From positions 5,394,001 through 5,458,000 of the forward strand of contig CM036636.1 in assembly GCA_020746105.1 (NCBI GenBank): 64,000 bases of DNA, in the 5' to 3' direction. Positions 43,401 to 50,894 of this stretch are shown one piece after another. The notes beneath the pieces are model-generated. The model was not told where the DNA came from, made no database searches, and saw only the letters and a program-made list of their open reading frames with translations. This DNA comes from Trogon surrucura (taxonomy: Eukaryota > Chordata > Aves > Trogoniformes > Trogonidae). How positions within the stretch are numbered: the first letter of the stretch is position 1; each line of letters opens with the position of its first letter. Both the position numbers and the translations under genes were made by a program.

Positions 43401-46400
43401 CCCAGAGCGAGGGTTTGCTGGCGTCGGAGCCATCGGCACCCCCTGCTGCAGTAACCTCTCTGCTGGTAGCAGCCACTGCTGAGCCCCTTTTCACTGTCCT
43501 TCCAGTGCAGCACCCAGCCCTCGCACAGGTGCCTTGGGAACTGCACATGACTGTACGGAAAGATTCGGGGTTATTGACAAACATCTTCTGACAGCTGCTT
43601 CTCTTCTCTCTTCTCTTCTCTTCTCTTCTCTTCTCTTCTCTTCTCTTCTCTTCTCTTCTCTTCTCTTCTCTTCTCTTCTCTTCTCTTCTCTTCTCTTCTC
43701 TTCTCTTCTCTTCTCTTCTCTTCTCTTCTCTTCTCTTCTCTTCTCTTCTCTTCTCTTCTCTTCTCTTCTCTTCTCTTCTCTTCTCTTCTCTTCTCTTCTC
43801 TTCTCTTCTCTTCTCTTCTCTTCTCTTCTCTTCTCTTCTCTTCTCTTCTCTTCTCTTCTCTTCTCTTCTCTTCTCTTCTCTTCTCTCTCTCTCTCCTCTC
43901 CTCTCCTCTCCTCTCCTCTCCTCTCCTCTCCTCTCCTCTCCTCTCCTCTCCTCTCCTCTCCTCTCCTCTCCTCTCCTCTCCTCTCCTCTCCTCTCCTCTC
44001 CTCTCCTCTCCTCTCCTCTCCTCTCCTCTCCTCTCCTCTCCTCTCCTCTCCTCTCCTCTCCTCTCCTCTCCTCTCCTCTCCTCTCCTCTCCTCTCCTCTC
44101 TCTCCTCTCCTCTCTTTTACTTTTCCTCTTTTTTTCTCTTCTTTTCTCTTCTTTTCCTCTTCTTTTCTCTTCTTTTCTCTTCTCCTGCAGGGTCTGCAAG
44201 GTCCAAGGGTAAGTAGTGGAAATAACTTTTTCTAACTAGTATCTTGTATTATTTAAATAAAACTGTTGCATTTAACAGATGTAAAGCTGCAGGGTGAGTA
44301 ACTGTGCATGCGTGGAATGCGATAAGTAGCTGGGGACGTGGCATTAATGATAGTTAAGGAGCTAAGGGCTGGGAACAAGGGATGCAGCAAGAATGGACCA
44401 GGTGGAGGAAGATGCACCCAGCAAATGGGGGAACCTGTCTTTAGAAGAATTTGATGGAGAAGATGCTGTAGGATGTCAAAAATCTGGAGGATTTCAGCAG
44501 GGAACAGATCAATGCTGGTGACAGCCATGAGAAATGGAAATTTGAACTGGAGACATTTCACTAACTGATGCCACTCTGTCTTTAGGGTCCTCCAGGCCCA
44601 CGAGGACACCCTGGCCCTCCGGTACGTATATGTGGATAGAGTTCAAAGCCATTATTGAAACAAGCTAAAATTATTGCCGTGATACTCTCCAGAGGGACTG
44701 GAAATTGCAGCTCTGCCCCATTCCTCGCATGCAAAAACGCGCGTGTGAATGGACTAGTGTTTCTTGCGCTTCACTCCAGACCATCTCCAAGTATTTTATA
44801 GAGACAGCATTGTTGCCTCTCGCACTGGTCTGCCTTGAGGGACTCCAGGGAAAAGGGGCTTTCAAAAGGACAGGGCTGAATATGTTTGCAATAGTGACTG
44901 CCCATCTTTCTGGCTGATGCCTCTTTTCTTGCTTTGATTTCTAGGGACCGCCAGGAATTCCAACCTCATTTGTAAGTTTTCTGTATGTTTGTTAATGATG
45001 ATAATAAGTCACGCAGAGCTAAAGTGCTAATGGGACATTCAGAAAGAGCTGCTGGGACCCTGAAGATACACACTCAGGTCCAGCAAGAGATGCTGTGTTA
45101 GCAGAGCAATGCTTGAGTGGCAGCCCTAGACTGAGAAGTGTTTGGTTGCATCAGGGCGTGTTCAGCTTCTAACAATCTCAGTTGCTGTCTTTTTCACCCC
45201 ACGCTAGCAACAAGACGGCTTTGGGGCAGCTTTCCAGACACTCATCGACTCGAGCACCGTGCTCAAGACAGAGGTACGAGAGTCCTTTCGAACCCACTGG
45301 TCTTTGCTGGAGCTGGAGGCTGGAACAGTCGCAGCGTCGCTCGTTCTTTCTGTGGGCTTAAAGTTTATACACACAAAGCTCTGATTTTCTGGAACATCTG
45401 GGGTTTATGCGTGCAAAGATCCAGTTAAGGGATATGATTCTGTTGTGTGAAGCTTCAGGCCTCATGACTTTGGCACTGCTTCAGAGCTGTCCCATTCAGG
45501 ACGGTGCAAGGGCTGTAGCTTACTGATCCCAGACAGCACAGACTGTCTGTGACTCAGTTTTCCCAGAGAAAAAGCAGAAATCCTTGCAGCCACAGCATCT
45601 TGGTGCTTCCCAAGACCCAGCTGACTTTGCCTCCTTTTCTCACCAGGGTTACCAACACCCAGACCTTCTCATGCTGGACCACGGAGGGGAGATCTTTAAG
45701 ACTCTACACTACCTCAGCAACCTCATTCAGAGCATCAAAAGACCCCTGGGAACCAAGGAGAACCCTGCACGCATCTGTCGAGACCTCATGAACTGTGAAC
45801 AGAAGATGAATGATGGTAGGAAGCCCTGAGTGTGCAAAGGCTGCGTCTTCCACAGGGCCCTTTCACACCAGCCAGACTGGTCTCCCTTCCCTGTGACCAG
45901 GAATGCAGGAAAAACTTTCCTTTTCCTGTTCGCAGAAAAAGGTTGTGTCCTTGTTAATCCTCAAATCCTCCATTTCTTCAGGTACCTACTGGATTGACCC
46001 AAATCTTGGCTGTTCCTCAGACACCATACAGGTCACCTGTAACTTCACCAACGGTGGGCAGACATGTCTCAGCCCCATCACCGTCTCCAAGGTACACACG
46101 GCTCGACCCCAGCACGGCATTTCCCATACTATTATTACAAAATATTTACCCAGGGGTGTGTTGTGCCAGGACACGGGGCAGTGACCGCTGTGACACAGCA
46201 CGCCGGGTTCTCCTTAAGGCAGAGTTAGTGCAGCTGCAATGTTCAGAACTGCTCTCGTGCAGTTAGAAAATCTATCTAAGGCTGTTATTGACTCTTGTCA
46301 AGACAAAGCCGTATGTTTCCAGCAATGTTTAATTAACTCATAACCTTAACAGAGACCAGGAATTTTGCAAACATGCTGCTCCCAAATGCTTTGTTGAATT

Positions 46401-47807
46401 AACTTATGTTCAGGTCACTCTTGCATATTGTTCTCTGCCACCTGAGAAAGTGAGGTCAGGTTAAATATACAAGTCTCCAGTGAAGTTAGTGCGACAGGGT
46501 TTTTCTCGAGGAAGACCTGTAGCAAAAATACCAATAACAATATCTGGGTTGATGAACTAGAACCTGCAGCTTTGCTGCTTTGCAGGAGTGTGTGTTGACT
46601 TCAACATTTATGTTATTTTCCTCCTACTTAAGGGCCAGCCTGTTTGTTCTGAAAAATAAAGCACCTGCTGCGTCCCCATGAACACTTTCCAGATTTGAGC
46701 TGTCATCTGGCCCTTATGACCATGGTCGCACCAGATCCAGCTCTGGACAGCCATGCATGGCCACCTCCAGACCAAAGCAGGGCACAGGGACCACCCTGGC
46801 TGTCACATCTTGCACTAAACCTGATGCTCCCTTCCCCCTTCTAACACCTCTGTCACCTTCGCAGCTGGATTTTGACGTCGGTAGAGTCCAGATGAACTTC
46901 CTCCGCCTCCTGAGCTCGGAGGTGGTGCAGCACATCACCATCCACTGCCTGAACACCTCCGTCTGGCGGGAGGGCTCGTCCGAGAGACCTTCGGAGAAAG
47001 CCGTGCGCTTCAGGGCCTGGAACGGGCAGATGTTCGAGGCAGACGGGCGGCTCAGGCCAGAAGTAGCAGCTGATGATTGCAAGGTACGTTGCTGCGAAAG
47101 ACGGGAGAGGTGGAGAGAACTGCAAGGCTGAGCCCACTCAGGGCGTACAACGAGACTCGAGTTATACCCGTGATGCTTATTCTACAAAAACAGGGGGAGA
47201 AGGGTCTAGTGTGCCTCTTCACCACTGTAAGTTTTCCGTCCAGGGTGCTATAGCGGCTCCTGTTAAGCGGGTGGCCTTCAAACAAAAAGCAAAAAATTAA
47301 ATTTCAGAGTTACATGTCGAGTGTAGCAGCAGTTCAGTGGCAGAAGGGGGAACGGCCACCCGCAGATGGTGGCCTCAGCTCGTGCCCGATGCCACGCTGA
47401 GCCAATAACCACGTGTCTGCATTTCAGGGTCCCAGTAGTAGGAGTTCATATTCGGTGAAGCTCAATTTCCATCAACTTGACCTGGATCAAGCATTTCCCA
47501 AATTTCTTCCTAAGCCTCACCCAAGACCTGCTCAGCCCAAAGGGCAGCTCCTTGTCCAACGTGGGGCTTTTCAAGCTTACACCCCACCAAACGCATTCCT
47601 TTCCAGCAGGGTTCAACCCCAGCTTGAACACCTTTGTCTCTGTCCTTTCTCCCCGCGCAGATCAAGGACGGACGCTGGCATCGGACTCTCTTTTCGTTTC
47701 GGACGCAGGACCCACAGCAGCTGCCAATTGTCAACATCTACAACCTTCCCCCATCCGAGCCAGGAAAGCAATATCACCTCGAGGTCGGCCCCGTGTGCTT
47801 CCTTTGA
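4429..47807 (+). CDS. COL27A1: Collagen alpha-1(XXVII) chain, 3' half (33 exons, 5' end outside window)
   Basis: Fibrillar collagen chain secreted as a procollagen homotrimer into cartilage and other extracellular matrix. I see 28 phase-0 exons encoding uninterrupted Gly-X-Y (559 codons) except one G-X-Y-X break, then five exons encoding a fibrillar C-propeptide (COLFI domain, about 236 residues) ending ...VGPVCFL-stop. The joined reading frame is open across all 33 exons (2388 bp including stop). The C-propeptide has eight cysteines, the number of homotrimer-forming fibrillar chains, and a calcium-binding loop of the DPNLGCSSD type. Assignment to type XXVII rather than XXIV or V/XI rests on remembered similarity to human COL27A1 (for example [26 protein letters not shown] and the GKxEG break) and on the adjoining orosomucoid genes. 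Roughly 440 helix residues, the N-propeptide and the promoter should lie upstream. Confidence 0.95.
5171..5215 (+). CDS. COL27A1: COL27A1 helix exon w2 (45 bp)
   Basis: Encodes [15 protein letters not shown]. Acceptor CTTTTGCAG, donor CAG|gtatgt. 45 bp is one of the standard fibrillar exon sizes. Confidence 0.95.
5386..5430 (+). CDS. COL27A1: COL27A1 helix exon w3 (45 bp)
   Basis: Encodes [15 protein letters not shown]. Acceptor GTTCACAG, donor CCA|gtaagt. Confidence 0.95.
5653..5706 (+). CDS. COL27A1: COL27A1 helix exon w4 (54 bp) with GC donor
   Basis: Encodes [18 protein letters not shown]. Acceptor TTTTTCTAG. The 54-bp boundary falls before gcaagt, the consensus for GC-AG introns. The nearest GT (5711) would give a 58-bp exon and break the frame. 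Confidence 0.92.
5707..5708 (+). promoter_or_regulatory. COL27A1: Non-canonical GC splice donor
   Basis: CCG|gcaagt follows the 54-bp collagen exon. All other positions of the donor match consensus, as is typical of U2-type GC-AG introns. Intron runs to 6490. Confidence 0.88.
6491..6544 (+). CDS. COL27A1: COL27A1 helix exon w5 (54 bp)
   Basis: Encodes [18 protein letters not shown]. Acceptor GTTTTTTCAG, donor AAG|gtgggt. It is the acceptor exon of the GC-AG intron. Confidence 0.95.
6545..8760. other. COL27A1: COL27A1 intron w5-w6 (2.2 kb)
   Basis: No exon or recognisable repeat seen. Confidence 0.6.
8761..8814 (+). CDS. COL27A1: COL27A1 helix exon w6 (54 bp)
   Basis: Encodes [18 protein letters not shown]. 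Preceded by a long T-rich tract ending TTTCCCAG, donor AAG|gtaaga. Confidence 0.95.
8815..10312. other. COL27A1: COL27A1 intron w6-w7 (1.5 kb)
   Basis: Nothing recognisable apart from the splice sites. Confidence 0.6.
10313..10366 (+). CDS. COL27A1: COL27A1 helix exon w7 (54 bp)
   Basis: Encodes [18 protein letters not shown]. Acceptor TTCTTTTTAG, donor AGA|gtgagt. Confidence 0.95.
11084..11137 (+). CDS. COL27A1: COL27A1 helix exon w8 (54 bp)
   Basis: Encodes [18 protein letters not shown]. Acceptor CTGTCTTGCAG, donor AAG|gtaagt. The introns on either side (10367-11083 and 11138-12605) show nothing recognisable. Confidence 0.95.
12606..12713 (+). CDS. COL27A1: COL27A1 helix exon w9 (108 bp)
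   Basis: 36 codons, starting [19 protein letters not shown] and ending GYPGITGVR. Highly charged Lys/Glu block. Acceptor TTTTCCACAG, donor CGA|gtgagt. Double-length (2 x 54) exon. Confidence 0.95.
12714..26075. other. COL27A1: COL27A1 giant intron w9-w10 (13.4 kb)
   Basis: The helix continues without a break in register from GITGVR to GPEGKPG, so I infer no missing exon. It contains a CR1 3' end (21512-21578) and several antisense open frames (13964-14641, 22642-23430, 25434-25913) with no family I recognise. I see no tRNA, rRNA or microRNA hairpin. MIR455, known from an intron of mammalian COL27A1, was not found here. Confidence 0.75.
21512..21578 (+). mobile_element. CR1 LINE 3'-end fragment
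   Basis: GGGTTGCAACTAGATGATCT-like then AAGGTCCCTTCCAACC and a terminal TTCTATGATTCTGTGG: the canonical avian CR1 3' terminus on the + strand, heavily 5'-truncated. Confidence 0.88.
26076..26129 (+). CDS. COL27A1: COL27A1 helix exon w10 (54 bp)
   Basis: Encodes [18 protein letters not shown]. Acceptor GCTCTCCTAG, donor AAG|gtagga. Confidence 0.95.
26251..26358 (+). CDS. COL27A1: COL27A1 helix exon w11 (108 bp)
   Basis: 36 codons beginning [16 protein letters not shown] and ending GSRGTLGPM. Acceptor GTTCTGCAG, donor ATG|gtgaga. Only 121 bp of intron separates it from w10. Confidence 0.95.
26359..27781. other. COL27A1: COL27A1 intron w11-w12 (1.4 kb)
   Basis: No recognisable feature. Confidence 0.6.
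27782..27835 (+). CDS. COL27A1: COL27A1 helix exon w12 (54 bp)
   Basis: Encodes [18 protein letters not shown]. Acceptor GCCTCTCCAG, donor CAG|gtaagg. Confidence 0.95.
28123..28176 (+). CDS. COL27A1: COL27A1 helix exon w13 (54 bp)
   Basis: Encodes [18 protein letters not shown]. Acceptor GCTCTCCACAG, donor AAG|gtaagt. Confidence 0.95.
28177..32804. other. COL27A1: COL27A1 intron w13-w14 (4.6 kb)
   Basis: No exon-like Gly-X-Y stretch and no repeat I can name. Confidence 0.6.
32805..32861 (+). CDS. COL27A1: COL27A1 helix exon w14 (57 bp) with G-X-Y-X interruption
   Basis: Encodes [19 protein letters not shown], 19 residues: one extra residue (Glu) after GKV breaks the triplet register, which explains 57 rather than 54 bp. 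Acceptor TTTTTTCACAG, donor AGA|gtaaga. From memory the mammalian chain has GKAEG here, so the break is an ancestral trait, not an error. Confidence 0.94.
33020..33073 (+). CDS. COL27A1: COL27A1 helix exon w15 (54 bp)
   Basis: Encodes [18 protein letters not shown]. Acceptor TTGTTGTAG, donor CCT|gtgagt. Confidence 0.95.
33074..34004. other. COL27A1: COL27A1 intron w15-w16
   Basis: Nothing recognisable. Confidence 0.6.
34005..34058 (+). CDS. COL27A1: COL27A1 helix exon w16 (54 bp)
   Basis: Encodes [18 protein letters not shown]. Acceptor TTTTATTTAAG, donor CCT|gtaaga. Confidence 0.95.
34059..35395. other. COL27A1: COL27A1 intron w16-w17 (1.3 kb)
   Basis: Nothing recognisable. Confidence 0.6.
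35396..35449 (+). CDS. COL27A1: COL27A1 helix exon w17 (54 bp)
   Basis: Encodes [18 protein letters not shown]. Acceptor TGTTTTGTAG, donor GTG|gtaggt. Confidence 0.95.
35450..37007. other. COL27A1: COL27A1 intron w17-w18 (1.6 kb)
   Basis: Holds two overlapping antisense open frames of 120-130 codons (about 35487-35879) with no recognisable motif. No exon. Confidence 0.6.
37008..37061 (+). CDS. COL27A1: COL27A1 helix exon w18 (54 bp)
   Basis: Encodes [18 protein letters not shown]. Acceptor TTTACTTGCAG, donor CCG|gtaggt. Confidence 0.95.
37137..37244 (+). CDS. COL27A1: COL27A1 helix exon w19 (108 bp)
   Basis: 36 codons beginning [16 protein letters not shown] and ending GKDGVPGVL. Acceptor GTGATTTTAG, donor CTG|gtgagt. 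Very short 75-bp upstream intron. Confidence 0.95.
37638..37745 (+). CDS. COL27A1: COL27A1 helix exon w20 (108 bp)
   Basis: 36 codons beginning [19 protein letters not shown] and ending GAQGPPGFK. Acceptor TTTTCTAG, donor AAG|gtgagt. Its first 21 bases are identical to those of w14. Confidence 0.95.
37746..39261. other. COL27A1: COL27A1 intron w20-w21 (1.5 kb)
   Basis: Apart from the ATCC microsatellite, nothing recognisable. Confidence 0.6.
37891..37965 (+). repeat. (ATCC)n microsatellite
   Basis: About 75 bp of ATCC/CATC tetranucleotides with ATAT and ATCT interruptions, 145 bp after exon w20. Confidence 0.95.
39262..39369 (+). CDS. COL27A1: COL27A1 helix exon w21 (108 bp)
   Basis: 36 codons beginning [19 protein letters not shown] and ending GDPGPKGQP. 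Acceptor TTATTTTTAG, donor CCG|gtcagt (C at +3, weaker than its neighbours). Confidence 0.94.
39370..41416. other. COL27A1: COL27A1 intron w21-w22 (2.0 kb)
   Basis: Contains a degenerate CR1-like fragment near 40380-40545. Otherwise nothing recognisable. Confidence 0.6.
40380..40545 (+). mobile_element. Degenerate CR1-like LINE fragment
   Basis: AGGAAAAACTTCCTAACAGTGAGG..., CTGGAACAGCCTTGTAATAG and AGGTGGTGGAAACCCCATCG match in order the CR1 block just upstream of its 3' end. Ends are approximate and the terminal repeat is missing. Confidence 0.6.
41417..41470 (+). CDS. COL27A1: COL27A1 helix exon w22 (54 bp)
   Basis: Encodes [18 protein letters not shown]. Acceptor TTTATTTTCAG, donor AAG|gtaaga. 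Confidence 0.95.
41823..41885 (+). CDS. COL27A1: COL27A1 helix exon w23 (63 bp)
   Basis: 21 codons beginning [16 protein letters not shown] and ending PPGLM. Acceptor TTGCTTGCAG, donor ATG|gtgagt. 63 bp is an unusual size for a fibrillar helix exon. Confidence 0.95.
42482..42535 (+). CDS. COL27A1: COL27A1 helix exon w24 (54 bp)
   Basis: Encodes [18 protein letters not shown]. Acceptor TTCTGTTGTAG, donor CCA|gtaagt. Confidence 0.95.
42536..43236. other. COL27A1: COL27A1 intron w24-w25 (0.7 kb)
   Basis: Nothing recognisable. Confidence 0.6.
43237..43272 (+). CDS. COL27A1: COL27A1 helix exon w25 (36 bp)
   Basis: Encodes [12 protein letters not shown]. Acceptor TGCTTTGACAG, donor ATG|gtaagt. 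Together with w26 it makes 54 bp, the usual exon unit. Confidence 0.94.
43598..43890 (+). repeat. (TTCTC)n pentamer array
   Basis: About 55 near-perfect TTCTC units on the coding strand inside the intron before the 18-bp exon. It turns through a short CT run into the next array. Long open frames through it on both strands are repeat artefacts. Confidence 0.98.
43891..44115 (+). repeat. (CCTCT)n pentamer array
   Basis: About 44 CCTCT units following the TTCTC array, with one register slip at 44100-44101. It is the exact reverse complement unit of the (AGAGG)n array at 50065-50281. Followed by CTTTT-rich sequence up to the splice acceptor at 44190. Confidence 0.98.
44191..44208 (+). CDS. COL27A1: COL27A1 helix microexon w26 (18 bp)
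   Basis: Encodes GLQGPR, two Gly-X-Y triplets. Acceptor TCTCCTGCAG, donor AGG|gtaagt. Frame and triplet register continue from GSRGEM to GPPGPRG only if it is included or skipped as a whole. The remembered mammalian sequence has GLQGPRG here, which supports inclusion. Confidence 0.9.
44586..44621 (+). CDS. COL27A1: COL27A1 helix exon w27 (36 bp)
   Basis: Encodes [12 protein letters not shown]. Acceptor CTGTCTTTAG, donor CCG|gtacgt. Confidence 0.94.
44945..44971 (+). CDS. COL27A1: COL27A1 helix end exon w28 (27 bp)
   Basis: Encodes GPPGIPTSF: the last two Gly-X-Y triplets and the start of the C-telopeptide. Acceptor TGATTTCTAG, donor TTT|gtaagt. Confidence 0.92.
45208..45273 (+). CDS. COL27A1: COL27A1 C-telopeptide/propeptide exon w29 (66 bp)
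   Basis: Encodes [16 protein letters not shown] then TVLKTE. Acceptor CCCCACGCTAG, donor GAG|gtacga. Corresponds to the linker between helix and C-propeptide, where BMP-1-type cleavage occurs in other fibrillar collagens. I cannot point to the exact bond. Confidence 0.92.
45647..45815 (+). CDS. COL27A1: COL27A1 C-propeptide exon w30 (169 bp)
   Basis: Encodes the start of the COLFI domain: [20 protein letters not shown], then a helix with LSNLIQSIK and the cysteine pair [14 protein letters not shown]. It ends in split codon G|GT (phase 1). Acceptor TTCTCACCAG, donor ATG|gtagga. Confidence 0.95.
45982..46091 (+). CDS. COL27A1: COL27A1 C-propeptide exon w31 (110 bp)
   Basis: Encodes [13 protein letters not shown], the calcium-binding loop of procollagen C-propeptides, then [16 protein letters not shown] and ITVSK. 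Contains three cysteines and an N-F-T sequon. Acceptor TTTCTTCAG, donor AAG|gtacac. Confidence 0.95.
46865..47083 (+). CDS. COL27A1: COL27A1 C-propeptide exon w32 (219 bp)
   Basis: 73 codons beginning [19 protein letters not shown], with [11 protein letters not shown] (cysteine plus N-T-S sequon), [12 protein letters not shown] and ending AADDCK. Acceptor CTTCGCAG, donor AAG|gtacgt. Confidence 0.95.
47661..47807 (+). CDS. COL27A1: COL27A1 terminal coding exon w33
   Basis: 48 codons plus [36 protein letters not shown] and C-terminal [10 protein letters not shown], the standard fibrillar C-propeptide ending with the eighth cysteine. Acceptor CTCCCCGCGCAG. Confidence 0.95.
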   Translation: MKDGRWHRTLFSFRTQDPQQLPIVNIYNLPPSEPGKQYHLEVGPVCFL

Positions 47808-49815
47808 ACCAAGCCATCGAAACGGGGCTCCGAGGCTTTGACCCCGCGTTTGGCCTCTGCCTTTAGACAGGCTCTCCCACCTCTCCGCAGCAAGGACAGC
47901 TGGGCTGTGTCTTTTGGGACAACTCTTGCTCTAGCCTTTGGCTCAAGGTCTCAAAGAACCCGTGATCTACTGAACTCAGCAGGTTGTTGACAGGAGGAAT
48001 AGCAAGGATGTAGGGGAAGCGGGTATCAGTCGGGACGTGAACAGTGAAAAGGGATCAGGGGACGAGATGTTGCAAGCGGTTCCACACACAAAGATTTTTC
48101 CATGACCAAAGAAAACGTTGAGAGAAACCTCAAGCAACTTGCAAGCGCGTGGGTTTGGTCTTTTTGTTTTGTTTTATTTCTCCCCGCCCTCACCCACTAT
48201 CCCCATTTTTGTCTGACCTGGTTCCTGAGTTACCAAATGTTCTTTCCATTGAAAAGTTAATTAAAAGACAGAGCTTCCCTCTCAGAGCCTGTCGCCTTCT
48301 GGATGGCCACGCGCTGCATCAGGTCTCCCAGGCGGAGCCGCAGGTTGAGTCTGGCTGCTCTGTGTACCGGAAGCATTTTGATGTGCAATATTAGAAGAAA
48401 CAAAACATATATATTATATTATTTAAAGCAAAAAGAAAAAGGAAAAAAAATGCAACAAAAAAAAACCCAACACCTTAAGTTCCTCCTTCCATGGGTGAGT
48501 TTAATCAACATCCCTTCTCCTGCGTGGTGTTGGGGTAGGGGGGAGTCCCGAAGCCGAGAGGGGGAGTGGAAGGAGGAGAGGGGAAGAGATTGGTGCTAAA
48601 AGAGAGAAAGAGAGAGAGTGGGATGGGCTCGTCTGATTTGTTTCTACCTCTCACTGTGAAATCTCTGGTGCTCTTAAAAAAGTGTGTTATTTTATATATA
48701 TGACTTTAAACTATTTAAGGTTGTGAAGGTGCTACAGTGTCTTGCCACAGACCCAAAAAGAGAAAAAAGCCCACAGAACCACCTCTCTAGGAAGAGGGGG
48801 GGGTCACGACCTACAGCTAAATCAGAGAAACGTCACCTTTAAAGGGACCCTCTAATCCCGTGGATGTCAGTTGTGCGCAACAACTCAATCCGTGTCCAAA
48901 ATTACTTACAGGATATTTTAAAAGCAGATTTCCTTTTTTTTTTTTTTTTTTAATCAGCACTTCACTGCTTTGGGAGGGGAGCGAGGGATCCAGCTCATCT
49001 GGAAGCATCGAGCCTCAGAGAGGGCTCATTTTGGAGTCGGTTGTCACGTAACTAGTTTTGCTGCCGTTCGCGTTGGCCGCGCGGCCGCGCCGGGTTGCGC
49101 GCGCGGCGATTCCCTGGTCTAAGCTCGTATTTAAACCCAGCTCTGCAACCCTTCTGTCTGGCCCCTCTGTCAAGACTGACGTGGTGGTACCTTGTTTCAG
49201 AACCCTGCCGGGTTTGGAGGGGTTTTGTTTTGTTAAGTTTTGTAGAAATTTAGTCTCTATATGTAAATTTGGAGGAATTTCTTTTTTTTTTTTTTTTTTA
49301 AAGAGGATAATTATGGTAATCTTTAATTCTATATAAGGAATAATATTGATGTAATCGGAGCTGTACTGTATCAGAAATGCTTCAGTGCCTGTTTGGAGTT
49401 TTCATGTCTCATATGGACTATGGATTTTATTTTTTTGAGGAAAAAAAAAAATTATATGTGAGTCTCTCTTTGTGTATTCTTTTTTTTTTTTTTTTTTTTC
49501 CCCCCACTACTGCCTGCTGGTTGGTCTCCAACAACCCTCAGAAAAGGTTCACAAGCTCTGTCCCGAATACCTCACCCTCCGCACAGCCCTGCCTCTGCTC
49601 AGAAATACCTCACCCCCCCGGCCAAAATCACCATCGCTCAGCTCGCTGCCTCCCCTCCCCACACACACCCCCAAGTTTTTCCCTCTCTTGTCCTCCCACT
49701 GTCACTTTTGTGTGTTTTCTTGAGGCTGGAGTTACCATTTGTTCACATTGATGCTTTTTTTTCCTTTCCTGACCCCTCCCTGAACTTTAAATAAATATTT
49801 AAAACTGAGGCAATG
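47808..49815 (+). other. COL27A1: COL27A1 3' UTR (about 2 kb)
   Basis: Non-coding sequence between the stop and the AATAAA at 49790-49795. Contains A- and T-rich homopolymer runs and a 50-bp block of about 14 CpGs at 49061-49110. The end is an estimate 15-25 bp past the signal. Confidence 0.75.
49790..49795 (+). terminator. COL27A1: COL27A1 poly(A) signal
   Basis: AATAAA followed by ATTTAAAACT and a GT-rich stretch (GGACTGGTATGGTTTG) that could serve as the downstream element. Confidence 0.8.
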
Positions 49816-50041
49816 AAATGGGACTGGTATGGTTTGATCTTTTTTTTTTTAAATTTGCTTCTTCATGGGAAACTAAGCGGGCAAGAGGTGCAAAATGTGA
49901 CCCCAACCCTTACCCCAAAGGCCATCCCCAGCCTGTCCTGCCCGACCCTCGGCACGGGGCTGAACGAAGGACAAGGCTGGGAGACCCACACCTCAGCCAT
50001 GGCCCCGTCCTGACACAGCTCTGGGGAGCAAGAGGGAAAGG

Positions 50042-50289
50042 GAAAAAAGATAAAAGAAAGAAAAGGAGAGGAGAGGAGAGGAGAGGAGAGGAGAGGAGAG
50101 GAGAGGAGAGGAGAGGAGAGGAGAGGAGAGGAGAGGAGAGGAGAGGAGAGGAGAGGAGAGGAGAGGAGAGGAGAGGAGAGGAGAGGAGAGGAGAGGAGAG
50201 GAGAGGAGAGGAGAGGAGAGGAGAGGAGAGGAGAGGAGAGGAGAGGAGAGGAGAGGAGAGGAGAGGAGAGGAGAGGAGAGGGAAAAAAG

Positions 50290-50320
<31 letters not shown>

Positions 50321-50877
50321 GAAAAGAAAAGAAAAGAAAAGAAAAGAAAAGAAAAGAAAAGAAAAGAAAAGAAAAGAAAAGAAAAGAAAAGAAAAGAGAA
50401 AGAAAAGAGAAAGAAAAGAGAAAAAAAGAAATAAAAAAGAAAAATAAGAAAATAAGAAAAAGAGAGGGAAAAAAGGAAAAGGAAAAGAGAAAAGGAAAAA
50501 AGAGAAAAAGAAAAAGAAAAAGAAAAAGAAAAAGAAAAAGAAAAAGAAAAAGAAAAAGAAAAAGAAAGAAAAATAAGAAAAAGAGAAAGAAAAAAGGAAA
50601 AGAAAAAGAAAAAGAAAAACAAAAGAGAAAGAAAAAGAGAAAGAGAAAGAAAAAGAAAAAGAGAAAAAAATAAGAAAAAGAGAAAGAAAAAAGGAAAAGA
50701 AAAAAGAAAAACAAAAACAAAAGAGAAAGAAAAAGAAAAAGAAAAAGGGAAAAAAAGAAAAATAAGAAAAAGAAAAAAGAAAAAGAAAAACAAAAACAAA
50801 AGAGAAAGAAAAAGAAAAAGAGAAAGAGAAAGGAAAAGAAAAAGAGAAAAAGAAAGAGAGAGAAAGCAGAAGAAGAC
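50042..50877 (+). repeat. ~840-bp polypurine tract
   Basis: Nearly pure A/G on the + strand: (AGAGG)n at 50065-50281, (AAAAG)n at 50301-50396, then degenerate AAAAG/AAAAAG hexamers. Only scattered T and C. Very long minus-strand frames rich in Phe/Ser/Leu are artefacts of it. Confidence 0.97.
50065..50281 (+). repeat. (AGAGG)n pentamer array
   Basis: About 43 perfect units. Reverse complement of the intronic (CCTCT)n array at 43891-44115, so the two form a 6-kb-spaced inverted pair. Confidence 0.98.
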
Positions 50878-50894
50878 AAAGGAAAAAGCTTTGT

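Noticed and set aside
43135-44235. Very long open frames (233 and 354 codons) through the TTCTC/CCTCT arrays
   Set aside because: A pentamer array without stop codons stays open by construction; the products are pure repeats.
1-47807. MIR455, expected from mammalian COL27A1
   Set aside because: I could not find its mature arms by eye in any intron here; it probably lies in an earlier intron outside the window.
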